A stretch of 64,000 bases of DNA, taken from positions 62,001 to 126,000 of the forward strand of contig JAMLJD010000003.1 of the NCBI GenBank assembly GCA_023953775.1, written 5' to 3'. A program made the position numbers and the translations under genes. The stretch is from Rhizobiaceae bacterium. GTDB lineage: Bacteria; Pseudomonadota; Alphaproteobacteria; Rhizobiales; Rhizobiaceae. The notes under the pieces are model-generated. The model saw only the letters and a program-made list of their open reading frames with translations, searched no databases and was not told where the DNA came from. Of the stretch, positions 17,857 to 26,910 are shown piece by piece. The number at the start of each line of letters is the position of its first letter. Within the stretch, counting starts at the first letter, position 1.

Positions 17857-18030
17857 TTATGGCGTTCCTGCCGCAGCCATGTCGCGCGCGATGCGCGGAA
17901 AGTCGGCCGGCTTGATGCCGATATCGGCACGGTCGGCGGCGCTCATGGCGCTGAGCATCGACATTGCCCGGCGATAGCGCCTGTCAAACTGCGACTGAGG
18001 ACGGCTGAACAGTTCGGTGAAGAAACCCAT
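17857..18030 (-). CDS. DUF1127-like small protein
   Basis: This 57-residue ORF reads MGFFTELFSRPQSQFDRRYR at the N-terminus and ends in PRIARDMAAAGTP. It has the short basic amphipathic helix followed by DIGIKPADFPRIAR seen in DUF1127-type small proteins, where a tail such as DIGISR is typical. Some rhizobial DUF1127 proteins bind RNA or respond to phosphate, but no role can be assigned here. It lies upstream of the DUF1176 gene on the same strand and divergent from the gene at 18226. Confidence 0.75.
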   Translation of the reverse strand: MGFFTELFSRPQSQFDRRYRRAMSMLSAMSAADRADIGIKPADFPRIARDMAAAGTP

Positions 18031-18157
18031 GTGTCACTCCGTGTCCGGGTTCTTCCTCCCGCAATGAACGTAGGACTTTTTCCGGCTTTGTGCAGCGCAC
18101 AATCCGCATGCCTGCCATGCATTCCGATAAAATTCAAACAGGTGATGAAAAGCTTTT

Positions 18158-18175
18158 TTAAACGCAAGCGGTTAA
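18158..18175. promoter_or_regulatory. Near-perfect 18-bp palindrome between divergent genes
   Basis: TTAA-A-CGC, two central A bases, then GCG-G-TTAA form an inverted repeat with one mismatched pair. It lies between the divergent DUF1127-like gene (start 18030) and the J-domain-like gene (start 18226), so it may be an operator. The 10-base gap between the TTAA half-sites does not fit the 7-base gap of the CtrA consensus. Confidence 0.35.
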
Positions 18176-18225
18176 GAGATGGAACCTGCCACGATGCTTT
18201 CGGGTTGTGGCAGCGGAGGCCGAGT

Positions 18226-18711
18226 ATGCCAGGCGAAGCTATACGCGATTTCGCATCGATGCTGGACGAACTGCTGACCGAGCACAAAAGCGAGGCGGCG
18301 GGCACGCCATCGCGGGCCGCTTCGGTGGACTATCTTTCGGCAATCGACGAATTGCATTCCGGCCGCATCACCATCAGCCGCGACGCCGCCGCGGGCGAAT
18401 ACGAGACAACTACTGCCGACGTCTTCGAATCTGTGTCGCCCACAACGTTCGTCCGCCATAAGGTGGTGGAGGAGCCGCTGCCACCGATCGACCAGCCGGC
18501 AATCGAGCGGGAACTCGGGCTCTCCGGGCGCGCGCCGGAGGAACTCGACGCACTGCGGCGCCGGTTTGCGCGTGCCAATCACCCCGACAGCGTCGGCCCC
18601 GGCCTGCGCGAGCGCGCGATGATCAGGATGCAAATCGCGAACATGCTGATCGATGAAGCCAAGCGAAAGGCCGTCAACGCCCCGACGCGGGTGCGAGGCG
18701 CCCGCGCCTGA
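18226..18711 (+). CDS. Degenerate J-domain-like protein
   Basis: This 161-residue protein ends in a DnaJ-like helical segment containing an HPD tripeptide (RRFARANHPDSVG, near residues 120-132) followed by a helix (MIRMQIANMLIDEAKR). That matches the loop and last helices of J domains, which stimulate DnaK. The N-terminal 100 residues are acidic and unassigned. A GGAGG-like site at 18213-18219 supports the ATG at 18226; an in-frame ATG at 18145 lacks one. Its 3' end overlaps the convergent MATE gene by 38 bases. Confidence 0.68.
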   Translation: MPGEAIRDFASMLDELLTEHKSEAAGTPSRAASVDYLSAIDELHSGRITISRDAAAGEYETTTADVFESVSPTTFVRHKVVEEPLPPIDQPAIERELGLSGRAPEELDALRRRFARANHPDSVGPGLRERAMIRMQIANMLIDEAKRKAVNAPTRVRGARA

Positions 18712-20074
18712 GCCAGCGCAGGAGAAGCAGCGCGGCGACGACAGCGAGGCCGAGCGACAGTCCGGCCCAAATCCCCGATCCCCCCAAACCGAACCGAAAT
18801 GCCAGCAGGATGCCGAGCGGCAGGCCGACGCCCCAGTAACCAATGGCGGCGAAGACCATCGGCACCCTGGTGTCCTGCAGTCCCCGCAGCATGCCCGACG
18901 AGACGGCTTGCGCGCCGTCGGCGACCTGAAACAGTGCTGCAAAGGCGAGGAAGGTCACGGCGAGATCGACGACCGCCTTGTTGACCGGCAATCCGGTATC
19001 CAGGAAGCCGCTGATCAGCAGGCGCGGGGCACCGAGCATGACCATGGCCATCATGACCATGAAGCCGATGCCCATCGCATAGGCGGTCCAGCCGGCAAGC
19101 GACACACCCTCGTTGTTGCCCGCGCCGTAAGCCCTGCCGACGCGCACCGTGGCCGCCTGTCCGATGCCCATCGGCACCATGAAACTGATCGAGGCGATCT
19201 GGATTGCGATGGCGTGCGCGGCGAGCGAGGTGGAATCGATCAGGCCCATCAGGAGCGCCGCGGCGTTGAAGATGGTGACCTCGAAGGTGTAGATGCCGGC
19301 GATCGGCAGGCCGAGGGCGAGAAGCTTGCGAAACCGCGGCCAGTCCGCCCGCCAGAAGCGCCCGAAAAGCCTGTATCGCCGAAACTTCCGGTCGATGAGG
19401 ACGACCGCCGCCAGCCCGGCGAACATCAGGCTGCTCGAGAGCGTCGTCGCGACGCCCGAGCCGACGATGCCGAGCGCGGGGAACCCCCAGTTGCCGAACA
19501 TCAGGCACCAGTTCGCCAGCGCGTTGAAGGCAACGGCGAGGGCGGCGATCGCCAATGCCCAGCCGGGCCGCTCCAGTGCCGAGATGAACGAACGCAGGAC
19601 GATGTAGAGGTAGTAGGGCAGGGTGGCCCATTGCATCGCGCGCAGATAGGCCGCGGCGTCGGCCGACAGGGCGGGGTCCTGCCCCATGCCGACGAGCACG
19701 ACCTCCGCGTTCCACAGGAACAGCCAGATCGGCAGGCAGACGAGCGCGGCAATCCAGAAGCCCTGGCGGACCGTGCGCCTGACGTCGCGCACGGAATGGC
19801 GGTTGCGGCCGAGTTCCACCGCGACCATCGGCGACACCGCGAGGATGATGCCAAGGCCAAAGATCATTGGCGAGAAATAGAGGTTGGCGCCCAGCGTTCC
19901 GGCGGCGAGCGCGGATGATCCCAGCCGTCCCATCATCATGACGTCGGTCGTCTGCATGGCGGTCTGCGCCAGATTGGTCATGATCATCGGCCAGGCAAGC
20001 CCGAGCATCGCCCGTGCCTCGGTCGTCCATGGCCTGTCCCGCGGCGCTCCTGCGCCGGTCGCGAGTATCGTCAT
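18674..20074 (-). CDS. MATE family efflux transporter
   Basis: This 466-residue inner-membrane protein has about 12 hydrophobic segments and NorM/DinF-like MATE features (MIMTNLAQTAMQTTDVMMMG, GLPIAGIYTFEVTIFNAAAL, ATVRVGRAYGAGN). MATE proteins export cationic drugs or toxins with Na+ or H+ antiport. The length is normal. The 3' end overlaps the last 38 bases of the convergent J-domain-like gene. Confidence 0.93.
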   Translation of the reverse strand: MTILATGAGAPRDRPWTTEARAMLGLAWPMIMTNLAQTAMQTTDVMMMGRLGSSALAAGTLGANLYFSPMIFGLGIILAVSPMVAVELGRNRHSVRDVRRTVRQGFWIAALVCLPIWLFLWNAEVVLVGMGQDPALSADAAAYLRAMQWATLPYYLYIVLRSFISALERPGWALAIAALAVAFNALANWCLMFGNWGFPALGIVGSGVATTLSSSLMFAGLAAVVLIDRKFRRYRLFGRFWRADWPRFRKLLALGLPIAGIYTFEVTIFNAAALLMGLIDSTSLAAHAIAIQIASISFMVPMGIGQAATVRVGRAYGAGNNEGVSLAGWTAYAMGIGFMVMMAMVMLGAPRLLISGFLDTGLPVNKAVVDLAVTFLAFAALFQVADGAQAVSSGMLRGLQDTRVPMVFAAIGYWGVGLPLGILLAFRFGLGGSGIWAGLSLGLAVVAALLLLRWLRRGRLAPASGR

Positions 20075-20324
20075 TGCGGTTCTTTTCCGTGGGGCGCGCA
20101 GCGCCTGCGGACCTGTGGTCGCGCGGTGCGGAGGGTTCTAGCCGATGCCGGTGCCCGATCAAGCCGGGATTTGATGGTCCAGAAGCGTTGTGTGGCTGGT
20201 TTCCGCGCCGGATGCCGGGAGGATTTGGCATGGCCGGCGTCATCGGCTAGAGCTGCTTCCATCTGAAATCGAACGCCGCGCGCGTCGCGCCCGCCACGCC
20301 TGCAACCTTGTTCCCGGGGGTCTC

Positions 20325-21374
20325 ATGGAAAAACGACCGCTTGGCCGGACCGGCCTCCACGTCTCGAAAATCTGCCTCGGCTCGATGACCTGGGGTCAGC
20401 AAAACACCGAGGCCGAAGGCCACGCCCAGATGGACCTCGCTGTCGACCGCGGAGTCAATTTCATCGACACGGCCGAACTCTATCCTATCCCGTCGAAGGC
20501 CGAGACGCAGGGGCGAACCGAGCGGACGATTGGAAGCTGGTTCAAGGCACGAGGAAACCGTGACCAGATCATCCTGGCGTCCAAGGTGGTGGGCCGTACG
20601 CAGGACAGCTGGTTTCGCGACGGCCGTCCCTCGAAGCTGGTCCGCGCCGACATCCGGCATGCGATCGAGAAGTCGCTGCGGCATCTCGAAACCGACTATC
20701 TCGACCTTTACCAGATTCACTGGCCGGACCGGCGCATTCCGTGGGGTTCCAATCCGACGCGCATCGGCGACCCGGAACCGGATCATGAGGACGAGACGCC
20801 GATCGCCGAGACGCTGGCTGCGTTCGGTGAACTCGTGAATGAGGGAAAGATCCGCCATTTCGGGCTTTCGAACGAGAGCTCCTGGGGCGTGATGCGGTTC
20901 CTGCGTGAAGCCGAGAACGGCGTCGGACCGCGCGTCGCGTCGGTGCAGAACGCCTACAATCTCGTCAACCGCACCTTCGAGGTGAACCTCGCCGAGGTCT
21001 GCCGGCGCGAGGAGGTCAGCCTGCTTGCCTATTCGCCTTTGGCGCAGGGCTATCTCACCGGCAAGTATGACGACGGCGCGCTTCCCGAGGGATCGCGCAA
21101 GCAGCTCTTCGACCGGCTGCAGCGATACGAGAAGCCGGGCGCGCTGGAAGCGCACAAGGCCTATAACGAGCTGGCGGCGACGTTCGGTCTGGAACCGGCG
21201 GTCTTTGCCGGCGCCTTCGTCGTCAACCGGCCCTTCGTCACCGCGTCCATTGTCGGCGCGACCTCGCTGTCGCAGCTCGTCTCGGCACTGGACGCGGCCG
21301 AGATCAGGTGGACGCCCGAGATGCAGGATGCGGTCGATGCGATCCACCAGCGGGTCGGCAATCCGTGCCCGTGA
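20325..21374 (+). CDS. Aldo/keto reductase, Tas-like
   Basis: This 349-residue NADP(H)-dependent oxidoreductase has the (beta/alpha)8 aldo-keto reductase fold. The catalytic tetrad is visible: Asp and Tyr in NFIDTAELYP, Lys in LASKVVG and His in YQIHWPDR. The overall length and the segment after LYQIHWPDR match the Tas subgroup. The ATG at 20325 was chosen because it opens with the conserved MEKRPLGRTGLHVSKICLG; the frame is open upstream without conservation. The substrate is not known. Confidence 0.92.
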   Translation: MEKRPLGRTGLHVSKICLGSMTWGQQNTEAEGHAQMDLAVDRGVNFIDTAELYPIPSKAETQGRTERTIGSWFKARGNRDQIILASKVVGRTQDSWFRDGRPSKLVRADIRHAIEKSLRHLETDYLDLYQIHWPDRRIPWGSNPTRIGDPEPDHEDETPIAETLAAFGELVNEGKIRHFGLSNESSWGVMRFLREAENGVGPRVASVQNAYNLVNRTFEVNLAEVCRREEVSLLAYSPLAQGYLTGKYDDGALPEGSRKQLFDRLQRYEKPGALEAHKAYNELAATFGLEPAVFAGAFVVNRPFVTASIVGATSLSQLVSALDAAEIRWTPEMQDAVDAIHQRVGNPCP

Positions 21375-21478
21375 GGCGGCGGTCGTTGGACGGCGTGGGG
21401 GCGACCTCAAGGGCTTAAGACTTCGGTAACCATGCAGGCGCAGCATCTGCGGCGGGAGGAGAACATGGAGACGATGTC

Positions 21479-21811
21479 ATGTTCTACTCAGCATGCCGCG
21501 TTCCTGCCGCCGCGCTAGCCGGCGCCGTGACAATACTGGCGTTCCCTCCGTTGCCTGCGGGTGCGCATGATGCACCGACGGGCTGGAAATATCCGCTGTC
21601 GTGCTGCTCCGGCTTCGACTGCCGCGAGGTGCCGGCGTCCGCCGTCGAGGAAGGGCCCTCGGGCTACGTCATCAAGACGACGGGCGAGATCATTCCGATG
21701 AGCGACCGCAAGGTGAGGATGTCGCCCGACGGCGTCTTCCACTGGTGCTCGGTTGCCGGCAAGAACGACGGCAAGACGATCTGCCTGTTCGTACCGCCCA
21801 GAGGCTTCTGA
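21479..21811 (+). CDS. Small secreted cysteine-containing protein
   Basis: I do not recognise a named family. The 110-residue protein has a signal peptide (hydrophobic run AAALAGAVTILAFPPLPAGA) followed by a domain with four cysteines (SCCSGFDCREVP and HWCSVAG, plus TICLF), suggesting disulfides in the periplasm. The ATG at 21479 has GGAG seven bases before it. An ATG at 21465, better spaced from GGGAGGAG, opens only a 17-codon frame in another phase, which might be a leader peptide. Confidence 0.65.
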   Translation: MFYSACRVPAAALAGAVTILAFPPLPAGAHDAPTGWKYPLSCCSGFDCREVPASAVEEGPSGYVIKTTGEIIPMSDRKVRMSPDGVFHWCSVAGKNDGKTICLFVPPRGF

Positions 21812-21882
21812 GCGCGCGGCGCGGACGGCCGGATAGCCGAGGCCAAAGCTGCGGGATTGCGGTCACCAACTGGCCGCCGCGG

Positions 21883-22140
21883 TCACGCCGGCGGTTTGGC
21901 GCCGTCCGGCGTATCCGGCTGGTCGGATTCCCTGCTGGAATCCAGCACTCCGAAGTCCTGCGACTTGGTTCCGGTCGCAGCCGGGAGGTAGCCGCCGCTC
22001 GCCAGCCCGCGCCTTAGCAATTCGCGGACGGCCGCGGCTCGGCTCGGCATGCGGCTCTTGAATCGGAAATCTTCCAGCGCCTGCAATTCTTCCGGGCTCA
22101 GCATGATCTGGAGCCGCTCGGCACGCTCAAGTTGCGACAC
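21883..22140 (-). CDS. Ribbon-helix-helix-like DNA-binding protein
   Basis: This protein of about 85 residues has a core (LQIMLSPEELQALEDFRF, then RMPSRAAAVRELLRRGL) that fits the ribbon-helix-helix/MetJ-Arc pattern used in small repressors and antitoxins. The C-terminal 30 residues are polar and probably flexible. I chose GTG at 22140, preceded by GAGGCGAAGAAG; a TTG at 22182 in frame would add 14 residues. No toxin gene is adjacent, so a general regulator is as likely as an antitoxin. Confidence 0.68.
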   Translation of the reverse strand: MSQLERAERLQIMLSPEELQALEDFRFKSRMPSRAAAVRELLRRGLASGGYLPAATGTKSQDFGVLDSSRESDQPDTPDGAKPPA

Positions 22141-22189
22141 CGCTTCTTCGCCTCGATTGGAACGGAGTACCTTCGCGAGCAAAGTACAG

Positions 22190-22338
22190 AAATGCTAACT
22201 TGGCTGCAAGGCTGGTTAATGAGCCGAGGTGGCCGGCGGCTCAAACATGGCTTGGTTAGCGCAAGGCGTACTATACTAACTAATTGAAATTATTTACAAA
22301 AATATTGATTTCGCGGCGGCCTGCGCTACATTCATTCC
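22190..22338. promoter_or_regulatory. AT-rich intergenic region upstream of the small gene at 22339
   Basis: Base composition drops sharply around 22262-22312 compared with the GC-rich surroundings. It contains TATACTA at 22272 and ATTGAAATTATT at 22283-22294; both words recur in a second AT-rich island near 33320-33355. It probably holds the promoter, and perhaps a binding site for an AT-recognising regulator such as a MucR/Ros-type protein (inference). Confidence 0.35.
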
Positions 22339-22596
22339 ATGACACACATACAGAAAACCAACGGGACGAGATCCGTCTGGAAATCAATGTCGCCCTGTCT
22401 TCGGGACGACATCGAGACGTCCGTTTCGGCAAGCGTCAAGCAGTACGGCGCGGTCAACGTTCCATCCCTGGCCGAAAAGATCCGCCTGCGCCATGAAGCG
22501 GAAAACTTCGCCCTCGAGGACGTCGAGGAAGAGGTTCTGCGCATCGCGATGCGGATATGCGCGATCTTCTCGTTCGACAGGAATTCGCCTGTCTAG
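22339..22596 (+). CDS. Small hypothetical protein
   Basis: I do not recognise this 85-residue protein. It is predicted soluble. Its C-terminal half looks helical and acidic (RHEAENFALEDVEEEVLRIA). It follows an AT-rich, promoter-like intergenic region, and its codon use looks normal, which supports expression. No clear Shine-Dalgarno site was seen, and the function is unknown. Confidence 0.5.
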   Translation: MTHIQKTNGTRSVWKSMSPCLRDDIETSVSASVKQYGAVNVPSLAEKIRLRHEAENFALEDVEEEVLRIAMRICAIFSFDRNSPV

Positions 22597-22770
22597 CTTT
22601 GCCAGACGGTATCGACACTTACTTTTCAGGTTCCGGCGAGGCTGCCGCCCCGGCGAGCCGACATCCTCCATCTGGTCGGACCAGATTCGCTTTCCTTCCC
22701 GAGTGGAACGCGGTACCATTGGCTTTATTTCGGGTGTCGAAATAAATGCCACTCAGGGAGGAGATGGAGA

Positions 22771-23397
22771 ATGGCCGGCAAAACGATACTGATGCTCGTT
22801 GGCGAGTTCAGCGAGGAGTACGAGATTTTCGTGTTCGAACAGGCGATGCACGCGGTCGGGCATACGGTGCATGTGGTCTGTCCAGACAAGAAGGCCGGCG
22901 ACGTGATCAAGACGTCGCTGCACGATTTCGAGGGCAACCAGACCTATACGGAGAAGCTCGGCCACGACTATCCGCTCAACAAGACCTTTGCGGACGTGGA
23001 TCCTGCCGACTACGACGCGGTCTACTGCGCCGGCGGGCGCGGGCCGGAATACATCCGCATCGACAAGCGCGTCCAGGCGCTGGTGCGACACTTCCACGAG
23101 GCCGGCAAACCGATCTTCACAATCTGCCATGGCGTGCAGATCCTGATCGCCGTCGATGGCGTCGTGCGGGGCAGGGAGGTCGCCGCGCTGCACTACTGCG
23201 AACCGGAGGTCACGCTCGCCGGCGGCATCTACATCGACGTTCCGGCCGACGGCGCCCATGTCGACGGCAACATCGTGTCGGCCAAGGGTTGGCCGGGCCT
23301 GTCGAACTTCATGCGCGAATGCCTGAAGGTGCTGGGCACCGAGATCAGTCACGGCAAGGCGATGCAGGAAGACCGCTCGGTCAGAAGCGCCGCCTAG
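22771..23397 (+). CDS. DJ-1/PfpI family protein
   Basis: This 208-residue protein has the flavodoxin-like DJ-1/PfpI fold. The nucleophile elbow with cysteine and histidine is visible as TICHGVQILIA near residues 118-128, and the acidic partner lies near YCAGGRGPEYIR. Members act as glyoxalases, deglycases or chaperones; the specific activity cannot be read from sequence. A GGAGGAG site precedes the ATG. It is convergent with pccB, 19 bases away. Confidence 0.88.
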   Translation: MAGKTILMLVGEFSEEYEIFVFEQAMHAVGHTVHVVCPDKKAGDVIKTSLHDFEGNQTYTEKLGHDYPLNKTFADVDPADYDAVYCAGGRGPEYIRIDKRVQALVRHFHEAGKPIFTICHGVQILIAVDGVVRGREVAALHYCEPEVTLAGGIYIDVPADGAHVDGNIVSAKGWPGLSNFMRECLKVLGTEISHGKAMQEDRSVRSAA

Positions 23398-23416
23398 GCA
23401 TTATGGCACGACAGCA

Positions 23417-24949
23417 TCACAGCGGGATGTTGTCGTGCTTCTTCCAGGGGTTGGTCAGGTCCTTGTTGCGCAGCATGCGCAGCCCGCGCGCGATGCGGCG
23501 GCGGGTCGAGTGCGGCATGATCACCTCGTCGACATAGCCGCGCTCGGCGGCGACGAAGGGCGACAGGAAGCGATCCTCGTAGCGCTTGGTGTGCTCGGCA
23601 ATTCTGTCGGCGTCGCCGATGTCCTTGCGATAGATGATCTCGACCGCCCCCTTGGCGCCCATCACGGCGATCTGGGCCGTCGGCCAGGCGTAGTTCAGGT
23701 CGCCGCGCAGATGCTTCGATGCCATGACGTCGTAGGCGCCGCCGAATGCCTTGCGGGTGATGACGGTGATTTTCGGCACCGTCGCTTCGGCATAGGCGAA
23801 GAGCAGCTTCGCGCCGTGCTTGATGAGGCCGCCATATTCCTGCGCGGTACCGGGCAGGAAGCCCGGAACGTCGACGAAGGTGACGATCGGGATCGAGAAG
23901 CAGTCGCAGAAGCGGACGAAGCGGGCCGCCTTGCGCGAGGCGTCGGAATCCAGAACGCCCGCCAGCACCATCGGCTGGTTGGCGACGAAGCCCACCGTGC
24001 GACCCTCGACGCGGCCGAAGCCGGTGACGATGTTCTTGGCGAAGGACGGCTGGATCTCGAAGAAGTCGCCTTCGTCGGCGACCTTCAGGATCAGTTCGCG
24101 GATGTCGTAGGGCTTGTTGGCGTTGTCGGGCACGAGCCGGTCGAGCGACTCGTCCGGCTCGTCGACCGGCTGGAAGCATTCCACCTCGGGAAGCTCGGAT
24201 GTGTTCGACTGCGGCAGGAAATCCACCAGCCTGCGCATCTGCAGCAGCGCCTCGACATCGTTGTCGTAGGCGCCGTCGGCGATCGACGATTTGGTGGTGT
24301 GGATCGACGCGCCGCCGAGTTCCTCGGCCGTCACGGTCTCGTTGGTGACGGTCTTCACGACGTCCGGCCCGGTGACGAACATATAGGAGGTATCGCGCAC
24401 CATGAAGATGAAATCGGTCATGGCGGGCGAGTATACATCGCCGCCCGCGCAGGGACCCATGATCACCGAGATCTGCGGAATGACGCCCGAGGCGAGCACG
24501 TTGCGCTGGAAGATCTCGGCGTAGCCGCCAAGGGCTGCGACGCCCTCCTGGATGCGCGCGCCGCCGGCGTCGTAGAGGCCGATGATCGGCGCCCGGTTCT
24601 TGAGCGCCATCTCCTGCATCTTCACCACCTTCTCGGCATGCGCCTCCGACAGCGAGCCGCCGAACACGGTGAAGTCCTTGGCGAAGACGAAGACGGTGCG
24701 GCCGTTGACCGTTCCCCAGCCGGTGACCACGCCGTCGCCGGCGATCTTGGTCTTCTCCATGCCGAAATCGGTCGAGCGATGCTCGACGAACATGTCGAAT
24801 TCCTCGAAGGTGCCTTCATCGAGGAAGATCGAGATCCGTTCACGCGCGGTGAGCTTGCCCTTGGCGTGCTGTGCGTCGATCCGCGGCTGCCCGCCGCCCG
24901 CGCGTGCGGTCGATCTGCGGCGCTCCAGTTCGGCAAGCACGTCCTTCAT
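23417..24949 (-). CDS. pccB: Acyl-CoA (propionyl-CoA) carboxylase beta subunit
   Basis: This 510-residue carboxyltransferase subunit converts propionyl-CoA to methylmalonyl-CoA together with a biotinylated alpha subunit. The two crotonase-like halves are clear, with [15 protein letters not shown] and [16 protein letters not shown] as landmark segments, and the C-terminus ends in KHDNIPL as in rhizobial PccB. The length is normal. No alpha-subunit gene is adjacent; accC at 44925 is the acetyl-CoA carboxylase component. A methylmalonyl pathway role is inferred from the family. Confidence 0.93.
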   Translation of the reverse strand: MKDVLAELERRRSTARAGGGQPRIDAQHAKGKLTARERISIFLDEGTFEEFDMFVEHRSTDFGMEKTKIAGDGVVTGWGTVNGRTVFVFAKDFTVFGGSLSEAHAEKVVKMQEMALKNRAPIIGLYDAGGARIQEGVAALGGYAEIFQRNVLASGVIPQISVIMGPCAGGDVYSPAMTDFIFMVRDTSYMFVTGPDVVKTVTNETVTAEELGGASIHTTKSSIADGAYDNDVEALLQMRRLVDFLPQSNTSELPEVECFQPVDEPDESLDRLVPDNANKPYDIRELILKVADEGDFFEIQPSFAKNIVTGFGRVEGRTVGFVANQPMVLAGVLDSDASRKAARFVRFCDCFSIPIVTFVDVPGFLPGTAQEYGGLIKHGAKLLFAYAEATVPKITVITRKAFGGAYDVMASKHLRGDLNYAWPTAQIAVMGAKGAVEIIYRKDIGDADRIAEHTKRYEDRFLSPFVAAERGYVDEVIMPHSTRRRIARGLRMLRNKDLTNPWKKHDNIPL

Positions 24950-25035
24950 AGCTCTCCCCCCGCGCGGTTGGTCCGGAAAGACCTGTTAGCACGATTGCGG
25001 CGGGGTGCAAGCAAGGCCGCCTCAAACCGGGTTTG

Positions 25036-25473
25036 TCACCAGGAACCGGTATTTTCCATCGACGCCCAGGGCTCGGCCTTCGGCTGCGCGCCGCCCTTCT
25101 GCAGCAGCTCGATGGATATGCCGTCGGGAGAGCGTACGAAAGCCATCCGGCCGTCGCGCGGGGGGCGGTTGATGGTGACGCCCTTGTCCATCAGGCTCTG
25201 GCAGAGCGCGTAGATGTCGTCGACCTCGTAGGCGAGGTGGCCGAAATTGCGGCCGCCGTCATAGTCCTCCGGGTCCCAGTTGTAGGTCAACTCGACCAGG
25301 GGGGCGTCGCTGGCTCCGCTGTCCTTGTCCGCCGGCGCCGCCAGGAAAATCAGCGTGTAGCGTCCGGCCTCGCTGTCCATACGGCGGACTTCTTCCAGGC
25401 CGAGCTTGTTGCAGTAGAAGTCGAGCGAGGCGTCGACGTCCTTCACGCGGACCATGGTGTGCAGATAGCGCAT
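25036..25473 (-). CDS. gloA: Lactoylglutathione lyase-like VOC protein
   Basis: This 145-residue protein has two VOC half-folds and matches glyoxalase I, which converts the methylglyoxal-glutathione adduct to S-lactoylglutathione. It opens with [20 protein letters not shown], with [16 protein letters not shown] and [12 protein letters not shown] further on. These supply the metal-binding His and Glu ligands expected of GloA. The start at 25473 is chosen on the conserved MRYLHTM; an 18-residue upstream extension is unlikely. It lies upstream of pccB on the same strand. Confidence 0.88.
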   Translation of the reverse strand: MRYLHTMVRVKDVDASLDFYCNKLGLEEVRRMDSEAGRYTLIFLAAPADKDSGASDAPLVELTYNWDPEDYDGGRNFGHLAYEVDDIYALCQSLMDKGVTINRPPRDGRMAFVRSPDGISIELLQKGGAQPKAEPWASMENTGSW

Positions 25474-25721
25474 TGCATTCCCCGATTCTTGCGGATTGGT
25501 TCGTCGCCCGAGAGCGCGGGTCAGCACGCTAGATAGGGTGGGTCCCCCGCCGGCGGCAAGACCGCGCAGGACATGGCTTCCGCGAGAGGGCGCGACGGCG
25601 CCGGGTGCCGCGGGCCTGCGATGTTGAAAAAATCGCGACGGGCCTTGCTAACACATGAATGCACAATGTTATCCTAGGTGAAGAATCAATTGGCTTTGCC
25701 AGTAGACAAAGGTGCGTTCGG

Positions 25722-26315
25722 ATGGGGGAAAAGGCCTCTTCGGAGGCGCGCTTCGAAGCCCGGGGTGAATTCCCGAGCCCCGAGGAAGGCGCCGAAACTG
25801 GCCTCAGCGAAATCTCAGGGGCCATCAAGTGGTTCGACGTGGCCAAAGGCTACGGCTTTATCCTTCCAGACGACGCTACCGTTGGCGATGTTCTCCTGCA
25901 TGTGACCTGTCTGAGGCGCGACGGTTTCCAGACCGCGCTCGAAGGCGCGCGCGTCGTATGCCTGGCGCGGCGCGGCGATCGCGGCATGCAGGCGTTCCGG
26001 GTCATCTCGATGGACCTTTCGACCGCCGTTCATCCTGCCGAACAGCAGGAGGTTCGCACCCATGTCGCGGTGACGCCCGAAAGCGGTCTTGAGCGGGCGC
26101 TCGTCAAATGGTTCAACCGCACCAAGGGCTTCGGGTTCCTGACGCGGGGCGAGGGGACCGAGGACATTTTCGTGCACATGGAGACGCTGCGGCGCTACGG
26201 CATCACCGAGTTGAGGCCGGGCCAGGTCGTCCTCGTCCGCTTCGGCCGTGGCGAAAAAGGCCTTATGGCCGCCGAAATTCACCCGGATATGGGAACCCTG
26301 CCGGTCTCGCACTGA
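25722..26315 (+). CDS. Protein with two cold shock domains
   Basis: This 197-residue protein has two nucleic-acid-binding cold shock domains. The first spans about residues 30-95 ([19 protein letters not shown], with LLHVTCL) and the second about 125-190 ([20 protein letters not shown], with [10 protein letters not shown]). RNP1-like KGYGFI/KGFGFL and RNP2-like VLLHV/IFVHM motifs are intact. Double-CSD proteins are common in Rhizobiales. The ATG at 25722 was preferred to one at 25659; neither has a strong ribosome-binding site. A DUF192 gene follows after 27 bases. Confidence 0.9.
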   Translation: MGEKASSEARFEARGEFPSPEEGAETGLSEISGAIKWFDVAKGYGFILPDDATVGDVLLHVTCLRRDGFQTALEGARVVCLARRGDRGMQAFRVISMDLSTAVHPAEQQEVRTHVAVTPESGLERALVKWFNRTKGFGFLTRGEGTEDIFVHMETLRRYGITELRPGQVVLVRFGRGEKGLMAAEIHPDMGTLPVSH

Positions 26316-26342
26316 CGCCTTCGCCGGCCAGCCAGGATCCCC

Positions 26343-26852
26343 ATGCACCGCTTCCTTGCCGCTTTTATCGTCGTTCTCATCGCGTCCGGTTCACTCGTGT
26401 CGCTGCAGGCCACCGCCCAGGCGCAGGACTCGCTCAACAGCGAGCCGATGCGCCTTCCGGTGGACCCGTTTCCCCTCATCTTCACGACAGGCAGGGGGGA
26501 CGTGTCGTTCTCCATCGAAGTCGCCGATCGGGACGAGGAGCGCGCGCGCGGTCTGATGTTCCGCCACGACCTGCCCGACGATCGCGGCATGCTGTTCATC
26601 TTCGAGCAGACGCGACGGGTCGCGTTCTGGATGAAGAACACGCCATTGCCGCTGGATCTCGTATTCATCGGCGAGAACGGCGTGGTCCTGAACATCAGCA
26701 GCGGAGAGCCGCAATCGACCGATGTCATTTCGCCGCCCACGCCGGTTCGCTTCGTCCTTGAACTCAAGGCCGGAACCGCGCAAAAGGCAGGCATTGCCGA
26801 TGGTGACAGGGTTCATCATCCCCTGATCGACGCGATCGTGAAAGGCGGTTAG
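26343..26852 (+). CDS. DUF192 secreted protein
   Basis: This 169-residue protein has a signal peptide (hydrophobic run FLAAFIVVLIASGSLVSL, cleavage after AQA) and a DUF192 domain. The domain motifs ERARGLMFRHDLPDDRGMLF and RVAFWMKNTPLPLDLVFI are typical. DUF192 proteins are small envelope proteins of unknown function. It sits 27 bases after the cold shock gene, so the two are probably co-transcribed, an arrangement common among rhizobia. Confidence 0.88.
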   Translation: MHRFLAAFIVVLIASGSLVSLQATAQAQDSLNSEPMRLPVDPFPLIFTTGRGDVSFSIEVADRDEERARGLMFRHDLPDDRGMLFIFEQTRRVAFWMKNTPLPLDLVFIGENGVVLNISSGEPQSTDVISPPTPVRFVLELKAGTAQKAGIADGDRVHHPLIDAIVKGG

Positions 26853-26910
26853 CGTCGAGATCACGGGCGGTGGCCGCACGGTCCCGCCAAGAGGAGCGCA
26901 TACGCCTGGA

